A stretch of DNA of 64,000 nt from Akebia trifoliata (GCA_017979445.1 CM030717.1:27097132-27161131), one strand, 5' to 3'. Positions 22,501-35,890 are shown, counted from the first letter of the stretch. Notes: generated by a model from the sequence alone, not told the origin. Made by a program: numbers and translations.

Positions 22501-23690
22501 CCTACATGTTTAACACCATCTATTATGCAATAACTCCAAGATCAACTCCCAACGGTTCTCCTTGTTTAGTTTTTTATTTTTCCTCTTCAATTAAATCACG
22601 ATCTTCTTGGATCGACGTGAAGTTCTCATCGAGACGAATGTTTTCTTCTCTTTCGTCAAGTTTCGTATCTTATTCTACTTCTCTAGATCTAAGTTTGAAA
22701 TTTTAGGGAGGCTGGGGTTATGGATTTATTTTTTGATAAAAAAAATGAAAAATTTATAAATTTCTAACAAATTTGGTATGTATAGAGCCTTAGGGATGTA
22801 AGGGTCTTTTTCAAATTTGTTTTTAATTTAAAATATTTATGTCTCGAGCTCCAATTTTAACAAACTTAAGTCCATTTTGGGAAATTTTTCGATATGGACC
22901 TAATGGTATCCTCAATTTTTTACAAAATCAACTCTTATCAAATTTTGTTCTATCATGATACTCTTAATTAAAAGAAATTATCGAGATATGTTTAATGTGA
23001 TGATTAATTACTTCAAGATAAGTGTTGAAAATTTAAGGTGTTATTAACAACCTCTATTGATCATTTAACTATATCTCTAGGCTATAGGAAAAATTTTCAT
23101 CCTTTGGAATTTATTAGTCTTACTTGAATTGTTATTACTGTAGGAATATGACAACCTTATGATTATTTTTATTGCCTATTAAATTCTCTTCATTATATAT
23201 GATTGCATGAATTTATAACTTATGTTCAAATTATTTGCCCCTATCCTGAAAGTCTAGAATCTCGCAAAATATGGCTTGGCCCAAGTTTCTTTTAAAAGCC
23301 CAAAGGCCCATTGCAAGAAGAAGTCCAAGACTTAAAAAATCCTGATCCCTCAATACAAGATATGTTTGCATAGATTTTTTTGTTATGATTCGTAGGCATC
23401 CTAATGACCTATCTAATTTTGGCCTGATTTCTTACTTACCTAAAGACTAGATTGTTATTCTGTTATTTTCATGATTCTCACCCCCAAATGTTACATATTT
23501 TGTTAAGGTGTTTTTACAACTTAACCATCTTTAATAATTCTTTTATCAATGTAATGCAAGGCGAATTTTCCTCTCTACCCTCTCATTAAGCATGCACTAA
23601 TTCCCCACATTTGGTTTTCTTGTATTGAGCAAGTTTTCAAGTGTTGACGCTTGGCTCTCTAAAGAGTCAATTACCTCTCTAACCTTAGTT
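22501..23690. other. Non-coding AT-rich stretch, nothing recognised
   Basis: I see no gene, repeat pair or RNA in this interval. Confidence 0.4.
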
Positions 23691-23694
23691 TACT

Positions 23695-24370
23695 TTCTTT
23701 TTATAAGTGAAATTTTATTGATAAGAGGACAAGAAGTCCTCAAGTAAAATAAACTACAATATCTCCATATTAGCAATATCCCACCTAAACATAAAATCTT
23801 CAAAAAACAACCCTTTAAAATCCTTATATTGCTTACACCAAGAAAATAATAACCAAAAATGTTAAAAATTAACTCTTACATAGAGATTTCTTTCCCATCA
23901 AACATGCGTCCATTCCTCTTTTTTCACAAGTCCCAACAAATTGCAAAGGGCAAGAATCTTAAACCTGCATAAAAAAGAGATGGACTTCCAATCAAATAAG
24001 CGATTTGACTGTTTGAGTTTGACACCAATAAATCTTAAAAGGAGAGAAAATAAGACCACATACCATGAGCCACCTTACAATGAATAAGAAGATGATCCAT
24101 CAACTCTCTACTCGTTCTACACAAACAACAATAATCTATAAAAGAGAACCTTACGTTTTAGGAGATCAATTGTAGGAAGGTTATTCAAAGCTGCCAACCA
24201 AATGAAAAAATAGATTTTGGTAGATACATTATAATACCAAATAAGGGAAGCAAAAAAATAAGGATCTTGACTTCCTTTTAGTAAAGAATAGAAAGATTTA
24301 ACAAAGAAACTTCCATCACAATTGTCTTTCCAAATTCGACAATCCGTCTTTTCCAAGCAATGGCCTATAG
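23695..24370 (-). pseudogene. LINE (non-LTR retrotransposon) 3' remnant with RT zinc-binding domain
   Basis: On the minus strand 24,356-24,117 reads RIWKDNCDGSFFVKSFYSLL ... LIWYYNVSTKIYFFIWLAAL ... TIDLLKR, the zf-RVT pattern found at the C-terminus of plant L1-type LINE ORF2. Past a stop it continues as RELMDHLLIHCKVAHGMWSYF and SNRLFDWKSI, also typical. The end near 23,700 (TTTCTTTTTATAAGTG) may be the A-rich tail. Only the last few hundred bases survive. Confidence 0.78.
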
Positions 24371-24489
24371 AAGCAAGTAAGTCAATGAGAGCAATTACGT
24401 TTTTAATCTCTCAATAATTCAATCTTCTTCAAAGTTTGAGATCCTATGATATACCCGTCTCATTTGAAACCAGGAAAGTAGAAATAAAT

Positions 24490-27400
24490 TGTAAAACCTC
24501 GAGTTTTCATTTCGTATCTCAAGGAAAAATAAATAGTGGAATTTTGAGAGAATCTTGAAAGTAGGACTTAGGGTAAAACTATAGGATTTTATTTTGATCT
24601 TTTAAAATGAAATCTGACCTCACCATTGGATTCAAAATGGTTGAAAAACATACTTTAGCCTATAAGCACATTCAAATACGAGTCCGAATAGAAAAATTGT
24701 AAAATCCTCGATTATTGAGTTTAACCAAGCTAGAATAATGACTTTTTGCTATAGTAAGAATTATTAAGATTTGATCATACCATTAGGTTCGTAACGAAAA
24801 ATTATAGAAAATGGACTATTTACTTATTATTTTTAGAGTCCAAAAAGTAGAATTATCATCAAAAATGAAAATGATGTCAATTTTAGGGTCCTATTGGGCC
24901 GAAAAAGTAAATTTTTGTTAGAGATATAATTTATAGAATTTAAACATCCCATTAGATCCAAAATGAAAAATTATACAAAATAGAGTATTTATTCGTCACT
25001 ATTAGAGTCCGGATGGTCAAGTTATTGTCAAACGAAATAATAGGTAAAATACTAATTTCATCCCATATATTTATATAAATAATATTTAAACCAAAATCAC
25101 TATTCATCATCATCTAATTCATCCAAAAACCAGCTAAACTTTTTTTTTTTAAATTTGGTTTTTTTTTTATATATTTTCAAACTCCGATTCATAGTGAACG
25201 GTCTGTCTTCGACCTATGACGCAGAAGGAAAAAATGTCCCTAGTGTCATTTTCTATCAAACTCACTCAATTTTCTTCAATTTCTCTCATTTTTCATCCCA
25301 TATCGTCAAAAAATAGTTGTATATAATATGGGGGTTTCGAAATTTTGACCATAAATTTCATTAGATTCGAGGTCAAACCGTCCTCCGCCGTAGAAGGGAG
25401 AAAGGACGACGACATCGATATCTTCGAAATCACCAGGCCAGATTAAAAAATCAGCTACCTTGAAGTTCAATCCACCTCGATTTTTACGTCAATCGTCTCA
25501 ATTTTCGTACACGTACTTCGATCATCTCGCATAGAGATTGTAAGGACTCTCAATTTCTATTGGTAACCGTAGATTTATGAAAATTACATTTAAGGTTTTT
25601 ATGAAAAAATTGTGTTAGATTTATATATTATAGAATTCTTTTTGTTATTTCAAATTCACGTTAGAACTTGCATATTTAATATGTTTAATTGTATATTATA
25701 ATAAATTATACGTGAGTAGGATATTTCACTGGGTTATTTTTGTCAGTTGGGTCCTATGCACCGTTTGGACCTCGTTTTGATCTAAATTTTATATTTTTTT
25801 AATGTTATTGAAAAAATGAATTTCATAGTTAAAAAAATGATTTAATATTCAACGAACTCATATTGAGTTGATGAATATCAGAAAGTGAATATTTTTTTGA
25901 AAGATTGAGAACTACGAAAATTGAAAAAAAGAAAAAAGGGGAGGAAATGGTAAAATGTTAGAATCACACACGAGGGGTGATGTCTGCATTTTACATCCAA
26001 AAAGATGGGATGTCACACCCCGTACACGAGTCAAATTGGGTTTGTATCAGTTGGGATAGCGGTGTGGTAGCAGTGCTACACATAGCAAGCTCCATGAGCT
26101 GACACGTGACTGCAGGTAGGAAATACAGCCAAGAAGTGATGTCTGCATTTTACATTGTGTATTGTGTGTAGGTTGGTAAATGGATATCTAAAGATAATGA
26201 TTGGTTGCATGTTTATTTAAATTTTGTTGGCGTAGAGGCTTTAAGTTCTGTTATTTATTTTAGGTCGGGTGGCTATAGCTGCATGGTAGGAAACTGGATA
26301 TCAATTATCAACTTTGTATTGTTAATTTCTCTTTTATTTTTAAATAAAAATAATATATATATAGCTATTTTGTGAACTGTTAGAGTTTGTGAATGTTTGA
26401 AGGAATAGTGCGTCATATCATCTGGAGTGATATACTATCCTGGGATGTACGGTAGGGACAACCAAACTCATATGTGGTATGAGACACATATGAAAGTGAA
26501 GTCACAACTGGAATCCGAGTTTATTCATCTATATCTTTACTAGTGAACTTGTAATGTAAAGGTGGTCATTTACGAATGGATTGTATATTTGGGAATCACA
26601 TGCACGCTTGATAGGCATAGACAAAGATGATTAGTCAATGATCACTAATAATCTATAGTAATCGAATGTTCTGACAAATAAAAAAAAAACCCATTGCTTA
26701 CGGTCACGTCGAACGGCTAGCCAGAGCTAGATAAATGATCCTGCAAGTGTGATAAACAGCAACCAACCACAAAATCAGGGACTAATACTTTATTATGAAA
26801 CATCATGTCCCGACTGTGAGCGATCCAGTTTTAAATTCCAACTCTCTAATTCCACTACTTCACCATTTTGTATTATGTATTTGTTGCCTTATTTGATACA
26901 TAAAATGAAATGCATATTTAATGCTTCTATTTGGTCAATTAGATTTGTATAAAAAGAAAATGATATAGTGGGTACTGTTGATTGATCTAATGTGAGTTTT
27001 AAAATATTTAGTTGCTCATCTCTGGCTATATGTACTAGTTAATTATAGTTTCTTTTATAAAACTTTGCATATTTTAAAATGATTCAGTATGTTTATTCGT
27101 TTATGTTAGGAGAGGTTATTGGCAGAAATTGTTTACTTCCCAACTGGATAACCATTGTTACTCACCCTTTCTTTCTCCATTCTTTTAGTTTCAGATTCAG
27201 AGCTTGGCGAGGTAGGTATAAAGCATGAGTGAGGATTATCTGATGGGTCAGATAGACAACTAGAATTTGTTACCTGCTGAGTATTGGGGCTATGCCTTCT
27301 AATGGAGTCGATTTGTCCAAGAGTATTATAGATTTTGTACTGAGCCTTAGGACTTTTGTTAGAGTAAGGAATGTTTGTATAATTCTGTATTTTGTTTATC

Positions 27401-27595
27401 TTTATGCACTCTGATCTATAGTACGTTATTAGATGTATATAGGCTTCCACTAGTATTATATTTTGTATGTATATATGCATATGTAGGATAATGTATGTCG
27501 TCTATCAGGTGCATGTTGAACGCCTTGGCATGCTAACATAAACAGAGGAGACCATACAAAAATTTCGAGGCGTCACCTTATGCCTCAAGATCTGA
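24490..27595 (+). repeat. Long direct repeat E, left copy (LTR-like)
   Basis: Starts TGTAAAACCTCGAG and is colinear with 30,527-33,740 over about 3.1 kb. Shared landmarks are TATCTCAAGG near the start, TTGATGTCTGCATTTTACA-type sequence mid-copy, ACTAGTGAACTTGTAATGTA, ACATCATGTCCCGACT and GAGAGGTTATT near the end. The start motif TGTAA(T/A)ACC and length suggest an LTR (Del/Tekay style), but no internal coding region lies next to it. It carries a 159-bp insertion absent from the right copy. Confidence 0.65.
25978..26155. repeat. Insertion flanked by 19-bp direct repeats in left copy of E
   Basis: TGATGTCTGCATTTTACAT occurs at 25,978-25,996 and 26,137-26,155. The right copy of E has it once (near 32,270). 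The 140 bp between include GTCACACCCCGTACACGAG. Confidence 0.8.
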
Positions 27596-27769
27596 TATTG
27601 GGGTTTTGTGTTAGCGTTTGGCGAGGTGCCACATAAACATTATTTTCCTCGAGGATAAATTAAGGAAATAAACTCGGTAGAAAAGTCCCACTTTACCAAC
27701 AATCTTTCCAAAAGTGAATATGGTATCTTTTCCCAACCTCATAAAAAATATAATCCCCCAGAATGGGCC

Positions 27770-28791
27770 TGTTCAGTGTAGATTATCAATAAAATAATGA
27801 ACAAAAAATAAACCTTGGCAAGCAATGATTGATTCATAGAGACAATGTTGATCCAATGATTCTTTCAACTTAAAATTGATTGGGATTCAAAGTTAAAAAA
27901 TTAAAACAGTTTTTAGATCAACCTCTCTTCTTCTATTATTTCAATTTTATATTTTTCATATTTTCTTTCTTTATTTCTTAATTTCAAGATTGTAAAGAGA
28001 TGCTGCTAGTTTCAAATCAAGATTATTAAAAGAAGATAATTTTTCTTTCTCTCATCTTTCTTATTTGTCTATTTTACTGTTCTTGTAATGTTTCTAGGTT
28101 AAACCTCTGTTAGAGAGGTCAATGAAGCTAAATGATTGTTTTAATTAAAATTTGCATATGAATCCATGTTGATTTATATTTTTATGTGTTTCACTTTTGA
28201 TTAGTAATTATTATAAACTATTTTAAATTGTTGTAAGTTCTGTTGGTTTAATCTTAGATAAGGTCAAGTTAAATCATGCTTAGTTTTCTGTAGTTTGATT
28301 TAGAATTTTAATATTTATTTCTTTAAAAGGGAAGCATAATTTATTGTTATTATTATTATTATTAGTGTTAAATTAAATTCACTTTTCGATCTACATGTAT
28401 TAGCTTTGTCTGAGTAGATTGAGATAAAAATGATTCAATACTTGTTTTATTTAAGACTAATGTTTTGGTGGGACTAATCTAATCTTTCTTTTATAGTTTT
28501 TATACAGAGAAGAATGTTAACTCTTATTCTATAAAATCTTTTTTTTTTTATGACTCAATCAGAAGTGTCGTGAATTCTTTAAAGTATTTTTTATGATTTT
28601 CTTAATGAGGAATAACTAAAAAATCTTATGATAAAAAATTAGGACATGAGTCTAAGATTTGAAATTCATATGTAAACAGTACATACAAAGATTTTGAAAA
28701 AAATATTTTAAAAGTATTGTCTATTTTTTTCATATTTAATTTTTAAAATTTTATAAATAAATTAACAATACAATTGTGAGCTAACCTAACA
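27770..28791 (-). mobile_element. 3' LTR of Athila-like element D, with internal inversion
   Basis: In minus sense the copy starts at 28,791 (TGTTAGGTTAGC) right after a polypurine-like AGGTTTGGGGG and ends at 27,770 with ...GATAATCTACACTGAACA. 27,770-27,915 is colinear with 34,652-34,795 (the 5' LTR end). The next roughly 590 bp (27,916-28,505) match 34,800-35,390 only as reverse complement. Confidence 0.6.
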
Positions 28792-30526
28792 CCCCCAAAC
28801 CTAAATTAAATATTATCCTTAGTATGCAAGTAGTAAGGAAATAAAGATAAATGTTAGATCACACCTGGAACATAGTGGGCATTAATGTGCAAAGTCTTAT
28901 TAGAATTGATTTGAAAAGATTGAAAGTTATAACAATGATAATTTCTGAAATAGTATTGCAAAAATAAAATCTTACCTAAGAATTGAAAAATAACCTAACT
29001 AATAAATTAAAAACATCATAATCTAATAATTAAGCTCATCCTAATTTGAATCTGAACTCTCAACGACCTGTACATTCTTCTCCTCAATATAGGCCAACAT
29101 CAGTCTCTACTGCTAAATCAACAAATGTTGACCGGTCTATAGATCCTAGTAATGATAATTGACTGGTTTGGTTGATAATTAACTTGGGAAAGAAGAGAAA
29201 GAAATTAGGGTTTAAGGGTTTTTAAGTAAAATTTTTCTAAGAAAATAAATTTGCCAAGAAAATATTTTAAGAGAAATTCTTATAATTTTCAACCATTGTA
29301 TCCCTTTTTAATGAGTTCAAATTGAAAGAAGATAAACTAAGGTCATACATGGAAGCCTATAATTAGAAAAAAATAAAGAAAACCTAACTACACTACTTAT
29401 TCTAAAGAAAACAAAAACACAAGGTTACCTCCCAGAAGCGCTAAGTTTAACTTCTTTAGTCAAATCTATTAAAAGGTCTGATTCCTTGGTATTTTCTAGC
29501 ATCTAATTTAACAGACATAACGATCAACTTCCTACCCCAATAATAGGCAAACAGATTTGGATCATCGTTTGGACATGAAAATGATTTTTTAAAATGATCA
29601 AAATCCCTCATTTATCCTCAGTTCTTAGTATAATCACCTTTTTGAAATATTTTTTAATCATCGTGTTTCGTAAGAGAATGAAAGTTGTAAGATAGGCATG
29701 GTCTTTACAATCTTATGAAATGATATGTTGGATGGGGTACAAAGTTGGATCAGTAGTGGTCAAAATTGGTGTGATTAACAAATTAGAGTTGATCCTTGAT
29801 TACTTTTGGACAATGGTCTCTTCTAATGGTCGATCAGTTTTCTTAGCCAAATTTGTACAATTGGCTAGCTCATTGGGAACTTGAAACATGGGTTGGCTCA
29901 CAAAGGTTATCTCATTTGAAAAATAATCATTCTCTCTTTCTTTTGAGGGCAAGTTAGCTGACCTAGTTGGATTTCAATCAATAAAGTATTATTACTCATT
30001 GATAGACAATCATCGAATTTTTTAAAAGAATGGAATTGGTCGTTAAGGGTATTTTGAAAGAATGGTAGATTTTCAGAGATTGAGATATCCTCATTTGTGA
30101 ATTGATTAAATTTCCCATCTTCTAAAGATAGTACTAAGTGACTCAATTGAGTCCCTAGGTTGATTAAAGTTTGATCCATATCCTATTATTGTTGATAAAG
30201 CTGTTGTTGTTAGATAAGTTGTTGATTTAACAACTTAGTCATCAATGACTTTAATGAAAAAGATAGAGAAGATGATAAATATGAGTGAATGGATGTTGAC
30301 TCAGATTCTATAGCTCTATAATAGAAGAATTATTAAGAATCATATGATTATTAAAAAAATTTGATTGGATCCATCATCAAGGTGTCGTGCATATAAAAAT
30401 CCTCATGGTAACTAAAGTGACTACCCTGAGTGAACTTGTTCTGACTAAGTATGGTATTCGAGTGAAACCACTTATCTATATGGTATGATTGATTGAATGA
30501 ACTAGGTATCGATATCCAATAAGAAT
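28792..30526 (-). pseudogene. Element D internal remnant (Athila-like), non-coding
   Basis: Minus-sense landmarks are shared with element C: the tract GTTTGGGGG at the right-hand LTR edge and, near 29,430, AACTTAGCGCTTCTGGGAGG, matching TAAACTTAGCGTTTCTGGGAG in C near 53,020. The 90-residue frame 30,179-29,907 (LINLGTQLSHLV, IEIQLGQLT) faintly resembles the NLE-Q-GQL part of Athila gag but is too weak to assign. Confidence 0.5.
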
Positions 30527-33500
30527 TATAATACCCCAAGTTTTTAATTCGTAGCTCAAGGAAATCAAATAGTAAAATTTTGAGAAATTTCTAAAAGAGA
30601 GACTTAGGGTAAAACAATCGAATTTTATTTTATTCATTTTTAACAAAATTTAACTTCGCCATTAGATTCAAAATTGTCGAGCAACATACTTTAGTTTGTA
30701 AGCATGCTCAAATTCAAGTTCGAATGAAAAAATTATAAAATTCTCGAATTTCGTATCGGATGGGATAAAAAAAAGATGAATTTTTGTTAGAATAAAAATT
30801 AATAAAATTTGATCGCACCATTAGGTCCACAATAAAAAAATTATAAAGAATGGAGTACTTATTCACCAAATTCCAAGTTTGAAAAGTCAAGTTACCATCA
30901 AAATAAAGACAAATGAAAAAAATACCAATAATACTCCTCCAACTTTTTACAAAAGAATAAACTTATTCTTTTATTTCATTTTCTTCTTATCCAAAGAACT
31001 CAAACTTAGCCGATTGACACCAAAGGGTTTCCCACCCTTTTTTCTTTTAGATCTGCTGCAAACGAGCCATCATTGATCATCGACGAAAGAGGAACAATTG
31101 TCAATGTTGACAAACTCTACAACCTTACCACCTTTGACCATCATTTTCTTTCCATTCTCTCTGTCTCTTACCAAAAACCATTGAGTGGATTTCGATACAA
31201 CCTACTTGGAGTTTTCTCTAGTTAGAAGAAGAGTCGTTCTTCATCGTAGAAGGAGGGAGAACACCATCAACTAGAACTTCGCAACCAACCCAATTGTTTT
31301 GCACACAAGTCTGTCCAACCTCGGGTTCCACACTATCAATCCTCAATTTTTGTGTTAACTTACTATTTTCGACAATCATGAACTTCGATTGGGGACTCTC
31401 AATTCCTATTAGTAATTTTAGATTGTGAAAATTACATTTAGGACTTTTTATCGAATGTGTGTTGTGTTTATAAATTATAAAAATTCTTTATTTTTATTTT
31501 TAAATTCATGTTAAAAAATTGCATCTAGGGATTTTAATCATTTAACAATTATACGTGGGTGGGATAATGGATTGAAGAATCGGTGAAAAAATCTAATAAA
31601 AAATCGAAACTTTCACGTAACCTGTAACTCTTTATTGATGCAGTCATCAGGAACAAATTTTTATAAAAATTGAAATCAAGTTCTAGTTTTACTCTCCAAA
31701 CAGCTTATATGTATTTGTCCTACCTTTAATTCATTAAAAATATTTAAGTAAATGTCATTTTTTCATTTACTTTAAGTTCTTTAATGAAGTTAAGGTTTTA
31801 CCCCTCATTTGGAAACAATGAGAATGATTTCAAGATCCAAATCTCAAAGGATCAAAATCCAATTTTTGGTTCTAAGAACAAAACATAAATTTGGATGTTT
31901 TCGTCAGATTTTCAAAATTGAATATCCATTGTGTTACTTTGAATTAAGCCATAAAAATTACATGATGTCAAATTTTGTATTCAAGGATTTCATTTCCAAA
32001 AATCCATTTTCAATTTAAAGAATTTTGAAAAACTATTTTTTCAATACTTAGCCAAATTTTAACTAATTTTTCACAATTTTGGCAGTTTGGTTCTACGCAA
32101 TTGTCAGGTCCTCGTTTTGACTAAATTTTGGTAATTTTTCGATTGAATGATCAAAATAAATTTGAAAGTCTGAAAAAAAATATTGCGTTCAAAAAATTGA
32201 AAAATGAAAATATCAAAAATAAGGGAAAAGATGATGAAACGGTAAAATATCATAATCACACCCAAGGGTTGATGTCTGCATTTTACATTATTGTGTTGTG
32301 TATGGGTTGGTGAACGAATATCCATGATAATTAATTGTAGTTGCATATTTATTTTCTTTCTGTAGCACGAGATACAATTTACTTTCTATTATATTATTTA
32401 TTTTAAGCTAGTAGGCCTCTATTGCATAGTAAAAAATTAGATATCAATTCTCAATCTTATAGTGCTAATTTCTTATTTGTTTTCAAATAAAAATAATATA
32501 TATAGTTATGTTGTGAGCTGTTAAAGAGCCTATAAATGCCTAAAGGGATAGTACTTCATATTATCTAGAGTGATATATTATCCTAGGATGTATGGTGGAG
32601 ACAACTAAGCTCATACGTGGTATGTGACACATATGAAAGTGGAGTCACAATTAGAATCCGGGTTCATTCATCTCTATATTTACTAGTGAACTTGTAATGT
32701 AAAGGTGATTACGAATAAGAATGTATAATGGGAATCAAATGCATGCCTGATAGGCATATATGAAGATAATTGGTCAATGATTACTAACAATATATAGTAG
32801 TTGAATGTTTAGACACATCGAAAAGAGACCTATTGCTTATGATCACGTCAAACAGCTAGCCTGAGTCGGATAAATACCAATAATGGTATGTTACAACAAC
32901 CGACTACAAAATCAAGAACTAAAAACCAGTAAAGTACTATAACATCATGTCCCGACTAGGAGCGATCTAGTCGTGAATCCCAACCCTCTAATTCTATTAC
33001 TCCACCATTATGTATTATGTATCTTTGTCTTATCTTGAATTATAAAATGAAATGCATGTTTAATGTTTTCATGTTGCCAATTAGATTTGTATAAAAAGAA
33101 AATACTATAGTGAGTACTACTTACTGATGTCATGTGAATTTTTTAAAATATTTAGTTGCTCATCATTGACTTTATGTACTAGTTAATCGTAATTTAATTT
33201 ATAAAATTTTGCATGTGTTGAAATGTTTCAATATGCTTACTCATTCATGTTTAGGAGAGGTTATTAGTAAGAATTGTTTGTGGACCTATTGGGTAACTAT
33301 TGTTACTCACCATTTTCTTCATATTTTTTAGGTTCAAAGCCTACAATTAGTGAGGTATTAGAGCCGACAAGCGAGGATTATTTGGTGGGTCAAATCAATG
33401 ATCAGAGTTTGTTGCCTGATGAGCACTAGGGCTACACCCATTAACATTGTCAATGTCGTCCAAAATGTATATAAATTTTGGGGTCAAGTGTTAGGTTCAT

Positions 33501-33740
33501 GTTAGAGTAAGGGTATACTTTTGTAATCCTGTATATTTTTACACATTCCGTTCTCTGGTCTACATTATATTGCTCGATGTACCTTTGACTTTCGTTGTTA
33601 TCCTATTTTGTTTAGTTATATTTATATGCAGAATATTATGTTTATTTTTATCAAGTTTTTGAGTGCCTTGGAATACTAACAAAAACAGAGAAAACTATGT
33701 CGAAATTTCAGGATGCCACCTAGTACCTCGAGATTTGACA
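30527..33740 (+). repeat. Long direct repeat E, right copy (LTR-like), inserted in element D
   Basis: Starts TATAATACCCCAAG and ends near GAGATTTGACA, colinear with 24,490-27,595. It interrupts element D, whose leader resumes at 33,741. It contains a segment of about 500 bp (about 31,565-32,080) not present in the left copy. No matching target duplication was found, so its status as a solo LTR is inferred. Confidence 0.6.
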
Positions 33741-34630
33741 TTGGCCAAATTAAGAAATGCAATTGGTGCAACTCAAATTAGCTTTGCCTATTGAGCTCAA
33801 TGGGACATATGGTTAAATCGAATAAGATTTTAATTAATTTTGGCTTATTGTGAATTAATTTCCTAAAAGGGCAAAATATTGGTGATGAAATCCGATTCTT
33901 ATCTTATTGTGTCATCTTTATGAGGGTGCCCTTTTTACTATGTGCAATCGGAAGTATGAAATTATTTTCACCCAAAGTCAGTACAAAAACCCATTTGCAC
34001 AAGTTACGTGGGTGGTTTGAGTCTTACCTCCCATTTGAGACGGGGGATGAGCTAGTTGAGTCAACTTAGGCTACTAACACCAATCTCGTTATGCGAACTC
34101 GAGGGGCCGAGACAATTACGTTCCACTGTTGTCCTTCCCTAAATCTATTATAGTCCGAGTCTTCTCGGATTAATTAGTTAAAATTTAAATTTAAAAAATC
34201 TTACACTTTGTAAAAGAAAATCCTACTACAAATCTAATCTAAACAGAAAATCTTTGTTTCTTCGTTAAAGAATCGGATTCGGATGGTGGAATAAAAATTT
34301 CAAACCACGTTGCCTTTCGTCAAATCCTTCAGTTGAAAATAGAAGACAAAATAAAGTTAGAATTCCAAAAAATTTATTAGTTCATTTAGTTCTTGTGCTT
34401 TGAAATAAGCTTTTGTCAAAATTTAAAACACAAATCTCGAGGTTTGACCGCACCTCCCTAGTTGACTAAGGCGCCATGTTAAAATTTTCACAAAAGTCAA
34501 TAAGATTTTGTTTTCACTTAATTCAGGAATCTAATGGATTGTTTCTTTCAAATTTTTCTAAAAAATAAAACTTTGATTCACAAAAACCTGAATAGGAATT
34601 TTGGATAAAAGTTATTGGATCAAGCCGTTG
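33741..34630 (-). other. 5' leader of element D, non-coding
   Basis: It lies between the primer binding site and the inserted repeat E. No ORF of note. Confidence 0.45.
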
Positions 34631-34648
34631 TCCCCAACAATGGGACCA
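34631..34648 (-). promoter_or_regulatory. Decayed tRNA-Asp-type primer binding site of element D
   Basis: Minus-strand TGGTCCCATTGTTGGGGA lies three bases after the LTR end. It differs from the Athila tRNA-Asp site TGGCGCCGTTGCCGGGGA at five positions, four of them C-to-T or G-to-A. Confidence 0.6.
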
Positions 34649-34651
34649 ATT

Positions 34652-35890
34652 TGTTTAGTGTAGATTATCAATAAAATAATAAATAAAAAATAAATCTTAG
34701 CAAGCAAGAATCGATCCACAGAGACAACGTTGATCCATCGATTCTCTCAACTTAAAACTGATTGGGATTTGAACTTAACAAATTAAAATAATTTTTAGAA
34801 AGAAATTTAAACTTAACTAAAATGAACTATAGAAACTATAAAAGAAAGGTTAGACCATTCAAATCCACTATAATGTTAATCTTAAATAAAATAAGTATTG
34901 AGTCATTTTTATCTCAATTTACTCAAACAAAGCTAATGCCCATAGATCGGAAAGTGAATCTGATTTAGCACCAATAATAATAAAAAATTATGCTTCTCTT
35001 TTAAAGAAACAAATATTAAAATTCTAAATCAAACTATCGAAAATTAAGCATGATTTAACTTGAGCGTATCTAAGATTAAATCATCAGAACTTACGATAAT
35101 TTAAAAGTGAAACACATAAGAATATAAATCAACATGGATTCATCTGCAAGTTTTAATTAAAACAATCATTTGGCTTCATTGACCTCTCTAATGGAGGTTT
35201 AGCCTAAAAACATCACAAGAACAATAAAATAGAAAAATAAGAGAGATGAGAGAAAAAAAAATTATCTTCTTTTATTGATTTTGATCTGAAACTGACAGCG
35301 TTTCCTTACAATCTTGAAACTAAGAAATAAAGAAAGAAAATATAAAAACCTAAAACTAAAATAACAGAAAAAGAGAGATTGATATTATAGGAGATTAGAT
35401 GATCTTTGGCTCTGATCTAGTCTCTTTTTTATAAAAACCAGATTAGGATTTTCTAAGGTTTGGAAACCTTCCATAACTGAAAAAACTTCAAAATCCTACT
35501 TTAATACGAAGTATTTTCAGTTGCCAAGTTTCTATGCAAATCTCAATGAATTTTATACTCCATTCACTGCGTCGTCCTACCCAACTTGGGCACCACGGTT
35601 CATGTGGGCCCAATTGATTTGGGTCTTGGCCAGTTGACTTTGACTAGATCCTGGATCGTAGCGAATTCTTCAGATTTTCAAATTTTTTTATAGAAATTTA
35701 CGATTTTTTTCTATTACACAAAAATAATAGTAATTAGTGTCAAAATGCATCATTTTATAAAAATCAATAATTATTATGGACTAGCAATGAATTATATCTA
35801 ATAAGAGAATTTAATATATAAATTACCCATAAAATCTATGTAATTAGAACTTTAGAAATCACTTTCTAGACCCTAATTAGAGCCCAAAAG
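34652..35890 (-). mobile_element. 5' LTR of Athila-like element D (outer limit uncertain)
   Basis: Minus-sense 3' end TCTACACTAAACA next to the primer site. 34,652-35,390 is shared with the rearranged 3' LTR at 27,770-28,505. Parts (CTCTCTAATGGAGGTTTAGCC at about 35,190) are also diverged from sequence in the putative LTR of element C near 48,770. The outer boundary is a guess. Confidence 0.5.

Noticed and set aside
27133..27480. 115-residue minus-strand ORF
   Set aside because: Lies in long repeat E and is not kept open in the other copy of the repeat.
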